Assembly (NCBI GenBank): GCA_028751875.1
Contig: CM054143.1
Coordinates: forward strand, 69,254,131 to 69,318,130
DNA: 64,000 bases
Direction: 5' to 3'
Source: Rapana venosa
Taxonomy: Eukaryota > Mollusca > Gastropoda > Neogastropoda > Muricidae
In this document: piece by piece, positions 1-10,427 of the stretch
Position numbering within the stretch: the stretch's first letter is position 1
How the letters are laid out: each line of letters opens with the position of its first letter
Notes under the pieces: generated by a model
What the model was told of the DNA's origin: nothing
Seen by the model: the letters and a program-made list of their open reading frames with translations, nothing else
Database searches by the model: none
Translations under genes and position numbers: made by a program

Positions 1-100
1 CAACAACAACTCACACACTCTCTCTATCTCTTCTCTCTCTCTCTCTCTCCTCTCTCCTCTCTCTCTCTACTCTCTACTCTCTCTCATCTCTCTCTCTCTG
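1..100. repeat. TC-rich array
   Basis: Nearly pure TC dinucleotides with occasional TCTA and TCC breaks, starting after a short CAA/CACA stretch. It ends at a LINE-3'-end-like motif. Confidence 0.9.
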
Positions 101-145
101 TATTGTTGGCCTTAAGGTTCGATTGTGGGATTAAATAATTCTCTA
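101..145 (+). mobile_element. LINE-like 3'-terminal motif, degenerate
   Basis: The stretch reads TGTATTGTTGGCC, a TTAAGG variant, then GATTAAAT. It resembles the better copies at 28598-28650 and 61713-61756 (TGTATTGTGG, CCTAAGGCC, ATGTACA, ATTAAAC). The second block has its equivalent near 14425-14457. A C-run follows at 149-177. The assignment is weak because of inserted bases. Confidence 0.4.
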
Positions 146-675
146 CTCCTCCCCCCCCCCCCCCTATCCCCCCCCCCTCATCTCTCTCCTTTTATTGTTT
201 TGCTATAGTTATAGTTGTTGTGTTATCATGTTGTAGGGTCGTTTTCATAATTTATATTTTTCAATATTGTATTGGGCTTGTGTGACTGTACTTGAATTAT
301 GGATTGTTCTATTTCTATATCTTATTGTTAAGTGTAACAACTATTGTACACCATTTACAATGTGAAGATATCATTTTATGTCTTTTTAAGTTTGGCTTCT
401 CTTTTTTTAATTTATAAACATTTTTTGACTTGATTTTGTTTTTGTTTTGGTGGGTGGTTATTGTGATTTTTTTCTTTCGTTTGATTGCTTGTTGTTGTTG
501 CTGTTTGTTGTTTTTTGGGGTGGGATGTTTTGGGGGGTTTTCTTTTATTTCTTTACTTTCAAAGTGTTTTCCTTTCTTTTATTTCTTTGTTTTTAAGTTT
601 TTTTACTTGTCCCCCTTTGTTTTCTACTGGTGTGAGAGTATGAGTCTTGGTTTAATTTATTAGATGTATCCCTAA
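146..675. other. C-run then T-rich non-coding stretch
   Basis: Positions 149-177 are nearly all C. The rest is T-rich with TTTG and TTG runs and no conserved coding signal. It is matched loosely by 14476-15010. I see no gene. Confidence 0.6.
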
Positions 676-748
676 GGGGGGACTGGATGTAAAAAAGCAC
701 CCACGAGGGCTTGTTCATTATCCTGTAATAAAAGTATTAGTCCATTCC
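676..748 (+). mobile_element. SINE-A 3' tail fragment
   Basis: GGGACTGGATGTAAAAAAGC followed by a TTGTTCATTATCCT segment and AATAAAAG matches the 3' end of the fuller SINE-A copies (for example 56865-56930). The tRNA-like head and core are absent. A TC array begins within a few bases of its end. Confidence 0.75.
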
Positions 749-749
749 C

Positions 750-1365
750 ATTGTCTCTCTCTTGTTTCTCTCTCTCAGTTTCTCTCTGTTTCTCTCTCTC
801 TCTCTCTCTCTCTCCTCTGCCTTATCTTCTCCTCTCTGTTACTCTCTCTCAGTTCTCTTCTGTGTTTCTCTCTCTCGCTCTCTGTTTCTCTCTCTCGTTT
901 CGCTCTCTCTCTCAGTCTCTCTCTCCTCTACAGTTTCTTGTATTCTCAGTCTCTCTCTCTCAGTTTCTCTCCTCTCGTCCCTCCTCTCTCTCTGTTTCTC
1001 TGTCTCTCTCACTCTCAGTCTCTCTCTCTCAGTTTTACCTCTCTTGTCTCTCTCTCTCCTCTCTCTCTCTCGCTTCGACTTAGTCTCGCTCTCAGTTCTC
1101 TCTCACTCTCAGTCTCGTAAGCTCCTCAAATTTCTCGTGTCGTCGACTCGTGTCTCTCTCTAGGTGCGCTCGGCGAAGTTCGCGACCCGCGCTATCTGTG
1201 GCGCGCTATCGCTGTTTCTCTCTCGCTCTCTCTCTATCTCCTCTGCTCTCTCTCTCTCCCCTCTCTCTGTGCCTTTCTCTCTCTCCTCGTTTCTCTCTCT
1301 CTCTCTCAGTATCCTCTATCTCCTTCAGTTTGCCTCTCTCCCTCAGTTTCTCTATCTCTCTCTCG

Positions 1366-1401
<36 letters not shown>

Positions 1402-1600
1402 TCTCTCTCTCTCTCCTCTCTCTCTGTTCGCTCTCTCCTTCTGTCGTCGTGTGTGTGTCTCTCATCTCCCCTCTCTCTCTGTCTCTCTCTCTCTTCTCCC
1501 TCTCTCCTCTCTCCTGTCTCTCTCTCTCCCCCCTCTCTCTCTCTCTCTCTGCTCTTCTCTCTCTCTCTTGCGCTCTCTTCTCTCTGTTTCCAGTTTGTAG
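750..1600. repeat. Interrupted TC array
   Basis: About 850 bases almost wholly of C and T, with CAG and GTTTC breaks (TCTCTCTCAGTTTC is a recurrent form). A short CG-richer patch lies at 1165-1210. The long Ser/Leu-rich open frames over it are a composition effect. The equivalent array in the second block is 15090-15850. Confidence 0.9.
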
Positions 1601-2045
1601 CAAGTCCCGCTTCTTGATACTAATGGCGTGCAGGCGAACACACTGCACACTTAGCCTTACATCCGCGCGCTTGCACACATCAACACAACTCCACACACAC
1701 ACACACACACACATAACACACTCACACACACACACATACACACACACAAAAACACATAACACACACACATTCTCACCCTCACTAACCACACACCCACACA
1801 ACACACACATAACCACCACATCACAACACACTACACACACACAACCACACACACACCAACACACCACACACACACCACACACACAACACTATCCGCACAC
1901 ACTCCACACCCCGACGCGCTAGCTCTCGTTCCACGCACACCACATGATTCACACACTTATGGCACACACACGCGCGCGCGCACACCACATACACACACAC
2001 ACACACCAAGGACACCACACACTCAACACCATGAGCTGTATGCAC
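1601..2045. repeat. CA-rich stretch
   Basis: Impure CA repeats (1690-1910, 1960-2010) with CG-rich patches such as 1968-1982. A non-repetitive lead-in at 1608-1680 is shared with 15868-15920. No gene is visible. Confidence 0.85.
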
Positions 2046-2077
2046 CCCCCCTCGCTGCACATTTATCATCATTCATT

Positions 2078-2365
2078 ATTATTATTATTATGGTTTTATT
2101 TCAGGGGATAATCGATAAAACACTCCATGTGCTTTTTTACATCCAGTCCCCGATAGAGCACGCATTGTGTAAATGTTGTTCATCCGTTCGCCACCGGCAA
2201 CAATGGCTTCACTCTTCCCGAAAAGCGGAACGTGTGTGTGGGTTGCGTGGGTGGCACAAGGGACCTCGCCGTTTACAGTCTCATCCCAAGGACTCTTAAG
2301 GTGGGAGTGTGGTGTCCAGCACTGATGTGTAACTCCAGAGGGAAAGGAAATATCCTCTTGAACCA
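2078..2365 (-). mobile_element. SINE-A, degenerate copy
   Basis: Read on the minus strand this is the body and 3' end of the tRNA-derived SINE seen intact at 58705-59068. On the plus strand it shows GGGGATAATCGATAAA, the CATCCAGTCCCCG box, CCGAAAAGCGGAAC and GGGACCTCG, ending in GAACCAG. The B-box region expected beyond GAACC is not recognisable. Relative to the other copies it carries many scattered single-base insertions, which could be old mutations or uncorrected read errors. Confidence 0.8.
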
Positions 2366-2413
2366 GTTTCTAACAAACTCACACACACTCACACACACAC
2401 AACAACTCACACA

Positions 2414-2454
<41 letters not shown>

Positions 2455-2455
2455 T
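2366..2455. repeat. CA microsatellite
   Basis: ACACTC/ACAC units running into a pure CA run at 2419-2452. Confidence 0.9.
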
Positions 2456-2867
2456 ATCTCTTTTAGATAGTCCTCTTTCTCTTAATTCCAAAAGATCAAT
2501 GTCACCACTCATTCCCCATTCTCATCATCCATCCTCCACCCTCCACGACTTCCACCATTCCATGCTTTGCTTCCAAATGTTTGCTGTGAAACATGTCAAA
2601 CAGAAACAGCAAGAAGGCTGGCTCTTATCCCCAGCATACTATTCCTGTTCTGGGATTGACAAAAGTCTTTGTATCCGTTACGGCTTTCGAAACATCCTGT
2701 ACTAGAAAAATTGTTTTTTAATCCATTAGACTGAAATTAAAGCCTTTCGAACAAGATTTGTCAGATATATACAATGCATTATGTGGTGAAACACTGTCCA
2801 CTGTTACTCGAGAGATTTATATCAGTGTCGAGGTTTAAAAAAGATTTTCCCTACCAACATAGAGTCA
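2456..2867. other. Unassigned stretch shared by both large blocks
   Basis: This is non-repetitive AT-rich DNA. Positions 2560-2860 have a recognisable counterpart at 16620-16900. The frames over it are short and not shared between the two copies, so I see no gene. Confidence 0.5.
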
Positions 2868-3865
2868 AAAGATCAATAATAATATTAATACTAGTAGAAC
2901 TTTATAGCGCTATAATCTTGCAAATAGCCATAATCAAAGTGCACAGTGCATTTACCTAATCTCTTACACAGTCATGCAATCAATGATAAATAACATCAAC
3001 TATTAGTTTTAAAGTCAAACAGATCATTACAACATGCGCACTGCACAGACAAAATCTATGAAATAAAATTTCAATAGTGAAATGTTTTTCAAAAGGCACA
3101 ACACACACTCACACAGGTCATGTGATTATTTAGCCTGACAGGTGATACGGACATGGCTGTTTAGTGAAGGTGGCAGATAGTTCTATATGAACAGGAGGGG
3201 GTAAAAAAATCTTAGGGTTTGAATTAAATATGTCTTGACGACTGGATTTTAAAAGTGTATAACTAGGTTTCTGGCGAGAGGCAGAGAGGGAGCTCATTCC
3301 AAGGTCGAATGGGACTGAAATAGCGACAAGAGCGGCGGCCACAGTGGACTTGTGATCTAGGTTATTTCGTCACAGGCACTAGGTATCTGCCAGCACCGAG
3401 CGGACAGTGGAACGTGAAGGTGTGTAGCGGTCCTATGACATCACAGAGGTAGGAGGTGCAGTAGTTTTTGCGGATGACATTTGTAACAGAGCGGTAGTGA
3501 TACTTATAATTGACCCTCTGTGGGCACAGGCAGCCAGTGCGGAACGGAGAACGCAGCGCAAACACGAGGCCGGTAATGTGCTCAATTTTTTTACCTCTCT
3601 GAGAACTAAGTCGAGCTTGCGCAGAGAGTTTTGTTTACGCTCGAAGGGTCAGTGATAGATGATGCTTGCTAGACCAGACAAAAGAGAAATTGCAATAGTC
3701 CAGACGTGAAAGCATAGGAGAAAGTGACCCTCCAAAACATCAGAGATGTAAATTTAGCCTGTAGCAGAACAGACTGTTGCCAGGCATTCTGGAAAACGGT
3801 CCAACATGGAAGTATGCTGCTCTTGCTTGACCCGTCGTGGAATCCAGCCAAATCCGTGGCCTGTT
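2868..3865 (-). mobile_element. L2/CR1-like LINE, 3' end with ORF2 C-terminus, decayed
   Basis: This is the 3' part of a non-LTR retrotransposon lying on the minus strand. The terminal motif (TATAGCGCTATA near 2902) with TTGCAA beside it marks the 3' end, as in the plus-strand copy at 26300-26360. Minus-strand frames at 3130-3342 and 3362-3565 match the reverse-transcriptase tail of that copy: MSSLSASRQKPSYTLLKSS corresponds to its ELPLSLHQKPSYDTFKSS, and PQRVNYK is shared. The frame at 3669-3851 ends in HVWTIAI-like residues corresponding to the SRLDYCNSLLAGL block. Stops and frameshifts break it, and the reverse-transcriptase active site is not present, so it is inactive. A parallel copy lies at 16905-17960. 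Confidence 0.85.
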
Positions 3866-4121
3866 AGTTAGGTCTGCAGCCACCCAATACCACTGCTCTA
3901 GATCGTCTGTAGCTCTTTGTCACGCAGAACATCCATCTTGTCAGTCCAGGCAGCAAACTGTGACAAGTATGGGCCGGGTTCCTCATGCGAGGGCGAGGTC
4001 TGCGATGCGGAATGCCCTAGCAATGTTGTCTGTGCCAGCTGGGGTGAAGCTAATGAATGCCTTCAGTACATCTACAAGCACTTTCACTTGTCACGTGTTC
4101 ATCTTCCCACCTTTGTCCTCA
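3866..4121. other. Unassigned stretch with a Cys-rich frame
   Basis: A plus-strand frame here reads with six cysteines in a short span (around NCDKYGPGSSCEGEVC), which resembles a small disulphide-rich domain. The matching stretch at 17815-17960 keeps only part of it (GPGSYCEG, DAECPS) and breaks the frame. The minus strand is also partly open and might be more LINE. I make no functional call. Confidence 0.25.
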
Positions 4122-4380
4122 ACACCAATAGTCTTTCCGATGAGACTATAAACCGAGCCCCGAGTGAGCGAGCATGATGCTGGAACATCTTGTGCACACG
4201 GGTTAAATCTGTTCCGCTTTTCGGAAGAAGTTTGGCGTTGCTGTGATGGTGGAACAGATGCAAAATTAACAATACGCTTACACAGGGGACTGGCATGTAG
4301 AAAAGCTAATAGAAAAGCAATTGAGTGCCTTATTTTCATTATCCGATCCAATAATAGAATAAATAAATAAATAAATAAAC
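4122..4380 (+). mobile_element. SINE-A, head-less copy
   Basis: It starts in the core (GTCTTTCCGATGAGACTATA), continues through AACATCTTGTGCACACG, CTGTTCCGCTTTTCGG, ACAGGGGACTGG and ATTATCCGATCC, and ends in an AAAT tail (4355-4380). The tRNA-like head is missing, as expected for a 5'-truncated insertion. The counterpart in the second block is 17998-18236. Confidence 0.85.
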
Positions 4381-5079
4381 CTAGGTAAGAGATCCTGCCT
4401 TCAGTAGACTCCAGTTTTCTTTTACAAGCGCCTCAAAACTGTCTGCCATTAATGCTCTGTCTTCTGCATGCACAAGCGACTGTGTCTGTCAGTTTGGCTG
4501 ACTCAGGAAAGAAAACGTGAGAAATTGTCTTCTGGTTATACAACATTCTCATCGTATGTTTTCTATGCCTGCCCTAATACAGCTGTAAACCTTGGTGCAT
4601 TTGGTCAAATCGCAGTCAATTAAAACAGACAATGTTTTCTTTGAAGAAGGAAAAGACATTTTTTAAAGTTACTTTCAGGCGCCTGTGTTTGAATGCTGTA
4701 CCCAAAATGTCCACTACAGTACACACTAGTGTTCACACCTAAAGCAACAGTGACCACGACACACAGCTAGACATGCTACATTGAGCTGTAGCCAACAGAC
4801 CGTTGCAAGCCCATCTCAGGCACTAGGCACGTGCAACTGCCCAATTACCAATGAAGGCCGGTTGGGTTTTAGACTGATGGACAGTTGCTGCTTACTGGAT
4901 ATCTGGTTGGTTTCCTTCTTTATATGATGTACATATTCAAATGTTATTTAAAGAACAACAACCGACCTTTTCAACATCTTGATAACGTCTCATGATGCAC
5001 TCATACACTATACATACATACCTCAGTCAGTCACATTTCAACACAACCACTGCACTCCAACTGTCCACATTTCAGTAGA
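4381..5079. other. Unassigned unique stretch
   Basis: Mixed-composition DNA with no long frame, duplicated loosely at 18237-18860. No gene, RNA or element is recognised. Confidence 0.5.
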
Positions 5080-8000
5080 GGGGCGAGAAAGAGAGGGAGA
5101 GACAGAGATGGAGGATAGAGGGGGGAAAAGAGACAGTGAGGAGAGAGATGGGAGGAGCAGAGATGGGAGAGGAGGAGGGGGAAAGAGAGGGGAAGAAAGA
5201 GAGTAGAGGAGAGGAGAGAAAGAGACAGGGAGAGAGAAGGCGTAGCGCGAAGGGTGGAGAACAAGAGGAGAGGGAGGAAAGAGAAGGGGGATGAGAGAGA
5301 AAGAGAGGGGGAGAGAAAGGGGAAGAGGGGGGAAAAGGAAAGGGGAAAACCGAGATGGAAGTAGGAGGGAGTTAGAGGGAACAGAGAGGGTCGGGGGTAT
5401 GGGAAGAAGAGATGAGGGGTGGAGAGGGAAAGAGAAGGGACGAGAGAGAGGATGGAAGAGGGAATAAGAGGGAGGAGAAAGAGGAGAGGAGAGGAGAAGA
5501 ATGACGAGAGGGGGGGGGGGAGGAGGAGAGAGAGGGAGACATGAGAGAGTAGGGGGGGAGAGAGATGTGGAGCCAGAGAGGGGTTAAGAGGTGTGGGGAG
5601 AAAGGGGGGAGAGAGGGGTGGATGAGAGAGGACAGAGAAGAGACAGGGAGAGAGAGGAGGAGAGGAAGTAGAGGGAAGGAGAGAGGAAGGAAGAGGGGGA
5701 AGGAGAGAGGGAGAGAGAGGGGCGGAGAGGGTGGAGAGTGAGGAGAGAGACCAGATAGAGACAGGGATGGAGAGAGAGGAGGAAAGAAGGGAAGGAGATT
5801 GAGAGAATCGGAAAGGGGGGACGAGAGAGGGATGGGGAGGAAGAGGTGGGAGGAGGAGTGGCGGGAGAGGATGGTGGAAGAGAGAGAGTGGAGAAAGGGG
5901 AGAGGTGAGAGAGAAAGAGAGGGAGAGGAGGGAGAGAGAGAGAGTGGGAGAGGAGGAGGCGAATGAGAGGGGTGAGAGTGGGAAGAGAGGAGGGAGAGAG
6001 ATGAGAGGTGGAAGAGAGAGGGGAGAGACAAGTGGGGGGAGTAAGAGGGGGTGAGAGAGAAAAAGAAAGGATGTGAGAAGGGGGAGAGAGGGTGAGGAGA
6101 GAGAGGGAAGAGAGAGGGGGAGACAGATCGAGGGAGAGAGAGAGAGGGGTAGGAGGAGAGAGGGACAGAGAGAGGGGGGAAGAGAGAGAGAAATGGGAGA
6201 GAGAGGAGGGGGATGAGGGAGGAGAGAGGAACAGAGAGGGGGAGAGAGAGGGGGGAGAGAAGAAACGAGGGAAGGGAGGAGAGAGGGTGAGAGGGAGAGA
6301 GATGAGGGGGGGGAGAAAGGAGAAAGGGAGAGGGGGGAGAGGAGAGATGAAAGAGAGTGGGAGAGAGGGAGGGACGTGAGCGAGGGAGAGACGAGAGTGA
6401 TGGGAGGAAAGAGGTAGATGAGAGAGGGTGACGTGAGGAGAGAGGGGGAGAGAGTGGAAAGAGAAAGACGGACGTGAGAGGGAGTAAGAGGGGGGGAGAG
6501 AGGGGAGGGGTAGAGGAGTGTGAAGGAGAGAGGGGGAGTAGGAGGAGAGGGAATATAAAAAGGTGGAGGGGGTGTGGGTGAGACGTGGGGATGAGAGAAT
6601 GGGGTTGGGAAAGAGTGGGAGAGAAGTGCGAAAGAGTGAAAGATGGGGATAGGTGAGAGTGGGTGAACGAGGTGTGAGTGGGAATGGTAGAGGTGTGGGA
6701 GTGAAAGTGTGTGCGGGAGGTGCGTGGTTTTTTTTGTGTCCGGGGGTCGTTTTCGGTGTTTTTTCCGTATTTGCACTTGGGGTTGAGTTGGGAATGAGGA
6801 GGAACGTCTGCCTGGCCGGCCTCCTTTGCCGCTCCCTGGGGTGTGCGTCGCCCCAGCTCTAGGAGGGTCTTCCTTACTAGTCGGAGCCGCCATTTCTGAC
6901 CCTCTCGGTGCTGTGGAGAGTGTGGCCATCGGGATGCTTTGGTATTATTGAGTTGTGAGTAAGGGTGCGGGAGGAGATAGAGGGGTCGGTGAGGGTTGAC
7001 GTCCGGGGTGAAGTGATCCCTCGAGGACAGACGGAGTCTGGTTGGCACACATAGAGCTTTTTTTGTATGCCTTAGATGAGTTTGGGGTTGAGCCTGTGCT
7101 GATCATTGATGAAGTGATTGGCTGGAGTTTTGTGTGAGAGATGACGATGAGGGTTGTGAGAGAGAGGGTTTGGTGAGAATGAGAGGCAGAGAGAGAAGGT
7201 GAGGAGAGAGGGGGGGTGAGAGAGAGGAGGCAGAGAGGTAGGGAGGGAGAGGGAGAGAAAGAGACGGGAGGAAGAGTGAGGGGAGTGAGAGGGGGGGGAG
7301 AGAGAGAGGGGGAGAGAGAGGGGGCCTGGGAGAGATAAGGGGGATATGAGAGAGGGGAGAGAGGAGGGAGAGACGAGGGAGAGTGACAGGGGCGGTGAGA
7401 GGAGTGAGGGAGAGAGAGGAAGAGAGATGGGAGAGAGGGAGAGAAAGAGGGCGGGATGACGAGAGGGACAGTGAGAGTGGGAGGGGAGGGATGAGTGGGA
7501 GGAGAAGTGAGGACGGTGATGAGAGAAGGGAGAGGGAGAGAGTGGGTGTGAGCGAATGGTGGAAGTGAGGAAGGGAGTGAGAGGGACTAGAGATTGAGGG
7601 AGATGGAGGGGGGGTGAGAAAGAGAGGAGAGAGAGAGAATGGTTGAGATGTGAAAGTGGGAGCGTGAGAGGGGGAGGTGATGTTAGGGGGAAGAGACACG
7701 GAGTGAGTGAGGAGGTAGGGCGTGTGGTTTGTCGTGGCGGGGGGGGGAGTAGGAGGGTGTTTAGAGAGGGGGGGGCGTGTGGGTGTGAGAGCCGGTGAGT
7801 GGGAGTGTGGGAGTGTGGGAGGTGTGAGTAAAGGAGAGATGAGTGTGGGGAAAGAGGGAGTGAGATGAGAGGGATGTGAGGGGGGGGGTGAGTGGATAAG
7901 AGTGAGAGGGGAGGGGGAGAAGAGGGGGGAGGAGAGAGAGAAAGAGGGAGGAGAGAGAGATGGGGAGAGAGAGAGGGGGAGCCGGATAGGGGTGTGAGAG

Positions 8001-8215
8001 GGGAGAGAGAGAGGGGAGAGAAAGAGAGCGAGAGAGAGGAAGAGACAGAGAGGGCTGAGGCAGAGGGAGATGAAAGTGGGGGGAGAGAGAAGGAGAGAGG
8101 GGAGAGGAGGAGAGGGAAGAGAGAGAGAGGAGTGAGAGAGAGAAGGGGCGAGAGAGCAAGGGGAGAAAAGAAAAGAGAAAGAGTTGGAGAGAGAGCGAAT
8201 TCTCGAAATAGATAG
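5080..8215. repeat. Polypurine (GA/GGGA) array
   Basis: About 3.1 kb of plus-strand G and A in runs of GAGAGAGG and GGGGAG type, with few pyrimidines. A T-containing patch at 6715-7130 interrupts it. The 632-residue and 558-residue minus-strand frames over it are Ser/Leu/Pro-rich read-through of TC repeats, not proteins. Confidence 0.95.
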
Positions 8216-8332
8216 GAGATGGGTATTTATATATATTTATATTTCTATTCAGTTATATATATTTAAATCTATATTTTTCATCCACTCACCTTTCTTCTAT
8301 TATATTTTTACCTCTCCCTTTTTCTATCTCAT

Positions 8333-8367
<35 letters not shown>

Positions 8368-8390
8368 CCCCCCAACCCCCCCCCACTTGA
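8216..8390. repeat. AT-rich island ending in a C-run
   Basis: The purine array is broken by a TATATTTATAT-rich stretch (8220-8275), a pyrimidine-rich stretch (8280-8334) and then about 50 bases that are nearly all C (8335-8386). The purine/pyrimidine polarity therefore flips for about 170 bases and flips back. Confidence 0.85.
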
Positions 8391-9000
8391 TTATGAGAAA
8401 GAGAGGGAGGAGAGATGAGGGGTGAGGGAGATAGAGAAGGGGTGAGAGAGACGAGATGAGAGGAGGAGAGACAGGGGAGTGAGAGACGGGTGAGGGGTGG
8501 GGTGGAGGTTCTGGGTAGAGTAGAGAGAGGGGGGGGAGAGAGATGGGTAAATGAGAGAGGGGGGAGGAGGGGGAGGTGTTGAGAAAGAAGAGTGGGTGAG
8601 AGGAGGCGTGAGCGAGGTGAGTTAGAGGAGTGCGAGGGAGAGAGAGAGGGAGAGAGAAAGGGAGAGTGTGTGAGGGAGAAGGGAGTGATGAGAGAGGACG
8701 GGAGTGGAAGGGAGAGAGGTGAGGGAGAGCGAGGTGGGTCGTGAGAGAGTGGGGGTGAGAGAGGACAGAAGAGAGTGTGCGTGGTGGGTGGTGAGTGTGG
8801 GGTTGTGTGATGGTACTGGTTGATTGTGGGTGTGTGAGGGGGTGGTCGGGAGAGTTTGTGTGGGTGCGTTGGTGTGGGGTGTGCGAGTGAGAGAGAGTGA
8901 GTGTGGGTGGGTGTGTGTGGGGGATGTGTTACGAGAGATAGGGTTGGTGAGAGAGACGGAGAGGGAGGGGACGGGGTGTAGGAGAGATTTGAGGTGGTGG
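8391..9000. repeat. GA array grading into GT-rich DNA
   Basis: GA-rich up to about 8765, then GTG-rich (8770-8930), then GA again. Short Gly/Val-rich frames are composition effects. Confidence 0.85.
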
Positions 9001-10393
9001 GATAATATAGTTATAGTGTAATTTTAATTTTTGAGTTATTTAGAAAGTGATAGAAAGAGTAGTAGTGTCAATAATATGTCGATTGATGTTAATATATAAA
9101 AAGTAGAGTTGAAAAGAGAGTGTCAAAGATAAAAGAGTAATATAATTAGAGAAGAGAGAGTGTACAAAGAGAAAAGAAAATGATAAAGAAAAGAGATAAG
9201 AGAAAATGGAAAAAAAAACAAAAAAAAAAAAGAAGTAAGAGAAAGAAGAGAGAAAAAAGAGAAATAAAAAAGAGAGATAGGAATGAAGAAAAGTGAGAAG
9301 AAAAAATAGAAGAAAAAATAAAAAAAAAAAAGAGAGTTAAGAAGAGCGTGTTAATAATAAAAGAGAAAAATGAAAAAAAAAAAAAAAGGAAGAAGACACA
9401 CACACAACCCCCCCCCCCCCCCCCCGCCCCCCATAAAAAAAGAAGAATTGGAAGACTAAGAAAAAAAAAAAAAAGTAAAAGAAGAAAAAAAAGAAAAGAG
9501 AATAAAGAGGAATAAGATAATAAATAAAAAATTAAAAAAATATTGAAGAAAAAATTGAAGGAGGAAGTAAAGGAGAGAAGAAAGAAAAAGACGGAGTAAG
9601 AGAGAAAATAGAAGAAAATTAAATAAAAGAAAATAAAAAACAGTCCAAAAGTGAATTATAATGAAAAAAGTAAAGAGAGAAAGAGTAAAAAGAGAAGTAA
9701 AAATAAGAGAGAGTAGAAAGCAAAAGATAAAAAATAAAGGATAAGTCAAAAGAATAGAAAAAAAGAGTGAAAAAAAATAAATAAGAGAGAAAAAAAGAGA
9801 AAAAAAAGAGTGAGAAAAACAAAGAGAAAATAAAATGAACGAAGAGAGAGAAAACAAGAGAGTAAAAAAGAGAAAAAAATAGAGTAAAGAGAGAAAAAAA
9901 AGAGATGAGAAAATAAAGATAAAAACAAGAATAAGAAAAAAGAGAAGGGAGAGAAAAAGAATAAAAAATAAGGAAGAGAGATAATAAGGAAAAAAAAGAA
10001 TGAAAAATAAAGAGGAAGTGTAGAAAAAGAGAGATGAGTAAAAAGAAATTACTGAGAAAAAGAAGGAAATAAGAGAGAAAAAAAAAAAAATAAAAGAAAA
10101 AAAAGAAAAAAAAGAAAAAAGAGAAAAAAAAAAGAGAGAGATTAAAATGAAGGAGCGAAGAAAAAAAAAAAAAAAGAAGAATAAAAGAGCAGGCTAAAAA
10201 AGAAGAGAAGAGAATAAAACAGAGAAAAGAAGGAACGAGAGATAAGAGAAAAAAAAGAGAGCCAAAAGAAAAGATTAAAAGAGAATAAAGAGAGTAGAGA
10301 ATGTTAAAAAAAAGAAATAAAAGAAGAAAAAAAAAAAAAAAAAAGAGATAAACAAAACAAAGTAAAAGAAATAAGAAAAAAAGAAAAAAAGAG

Positions 10394-10427
<34 letters not shown>

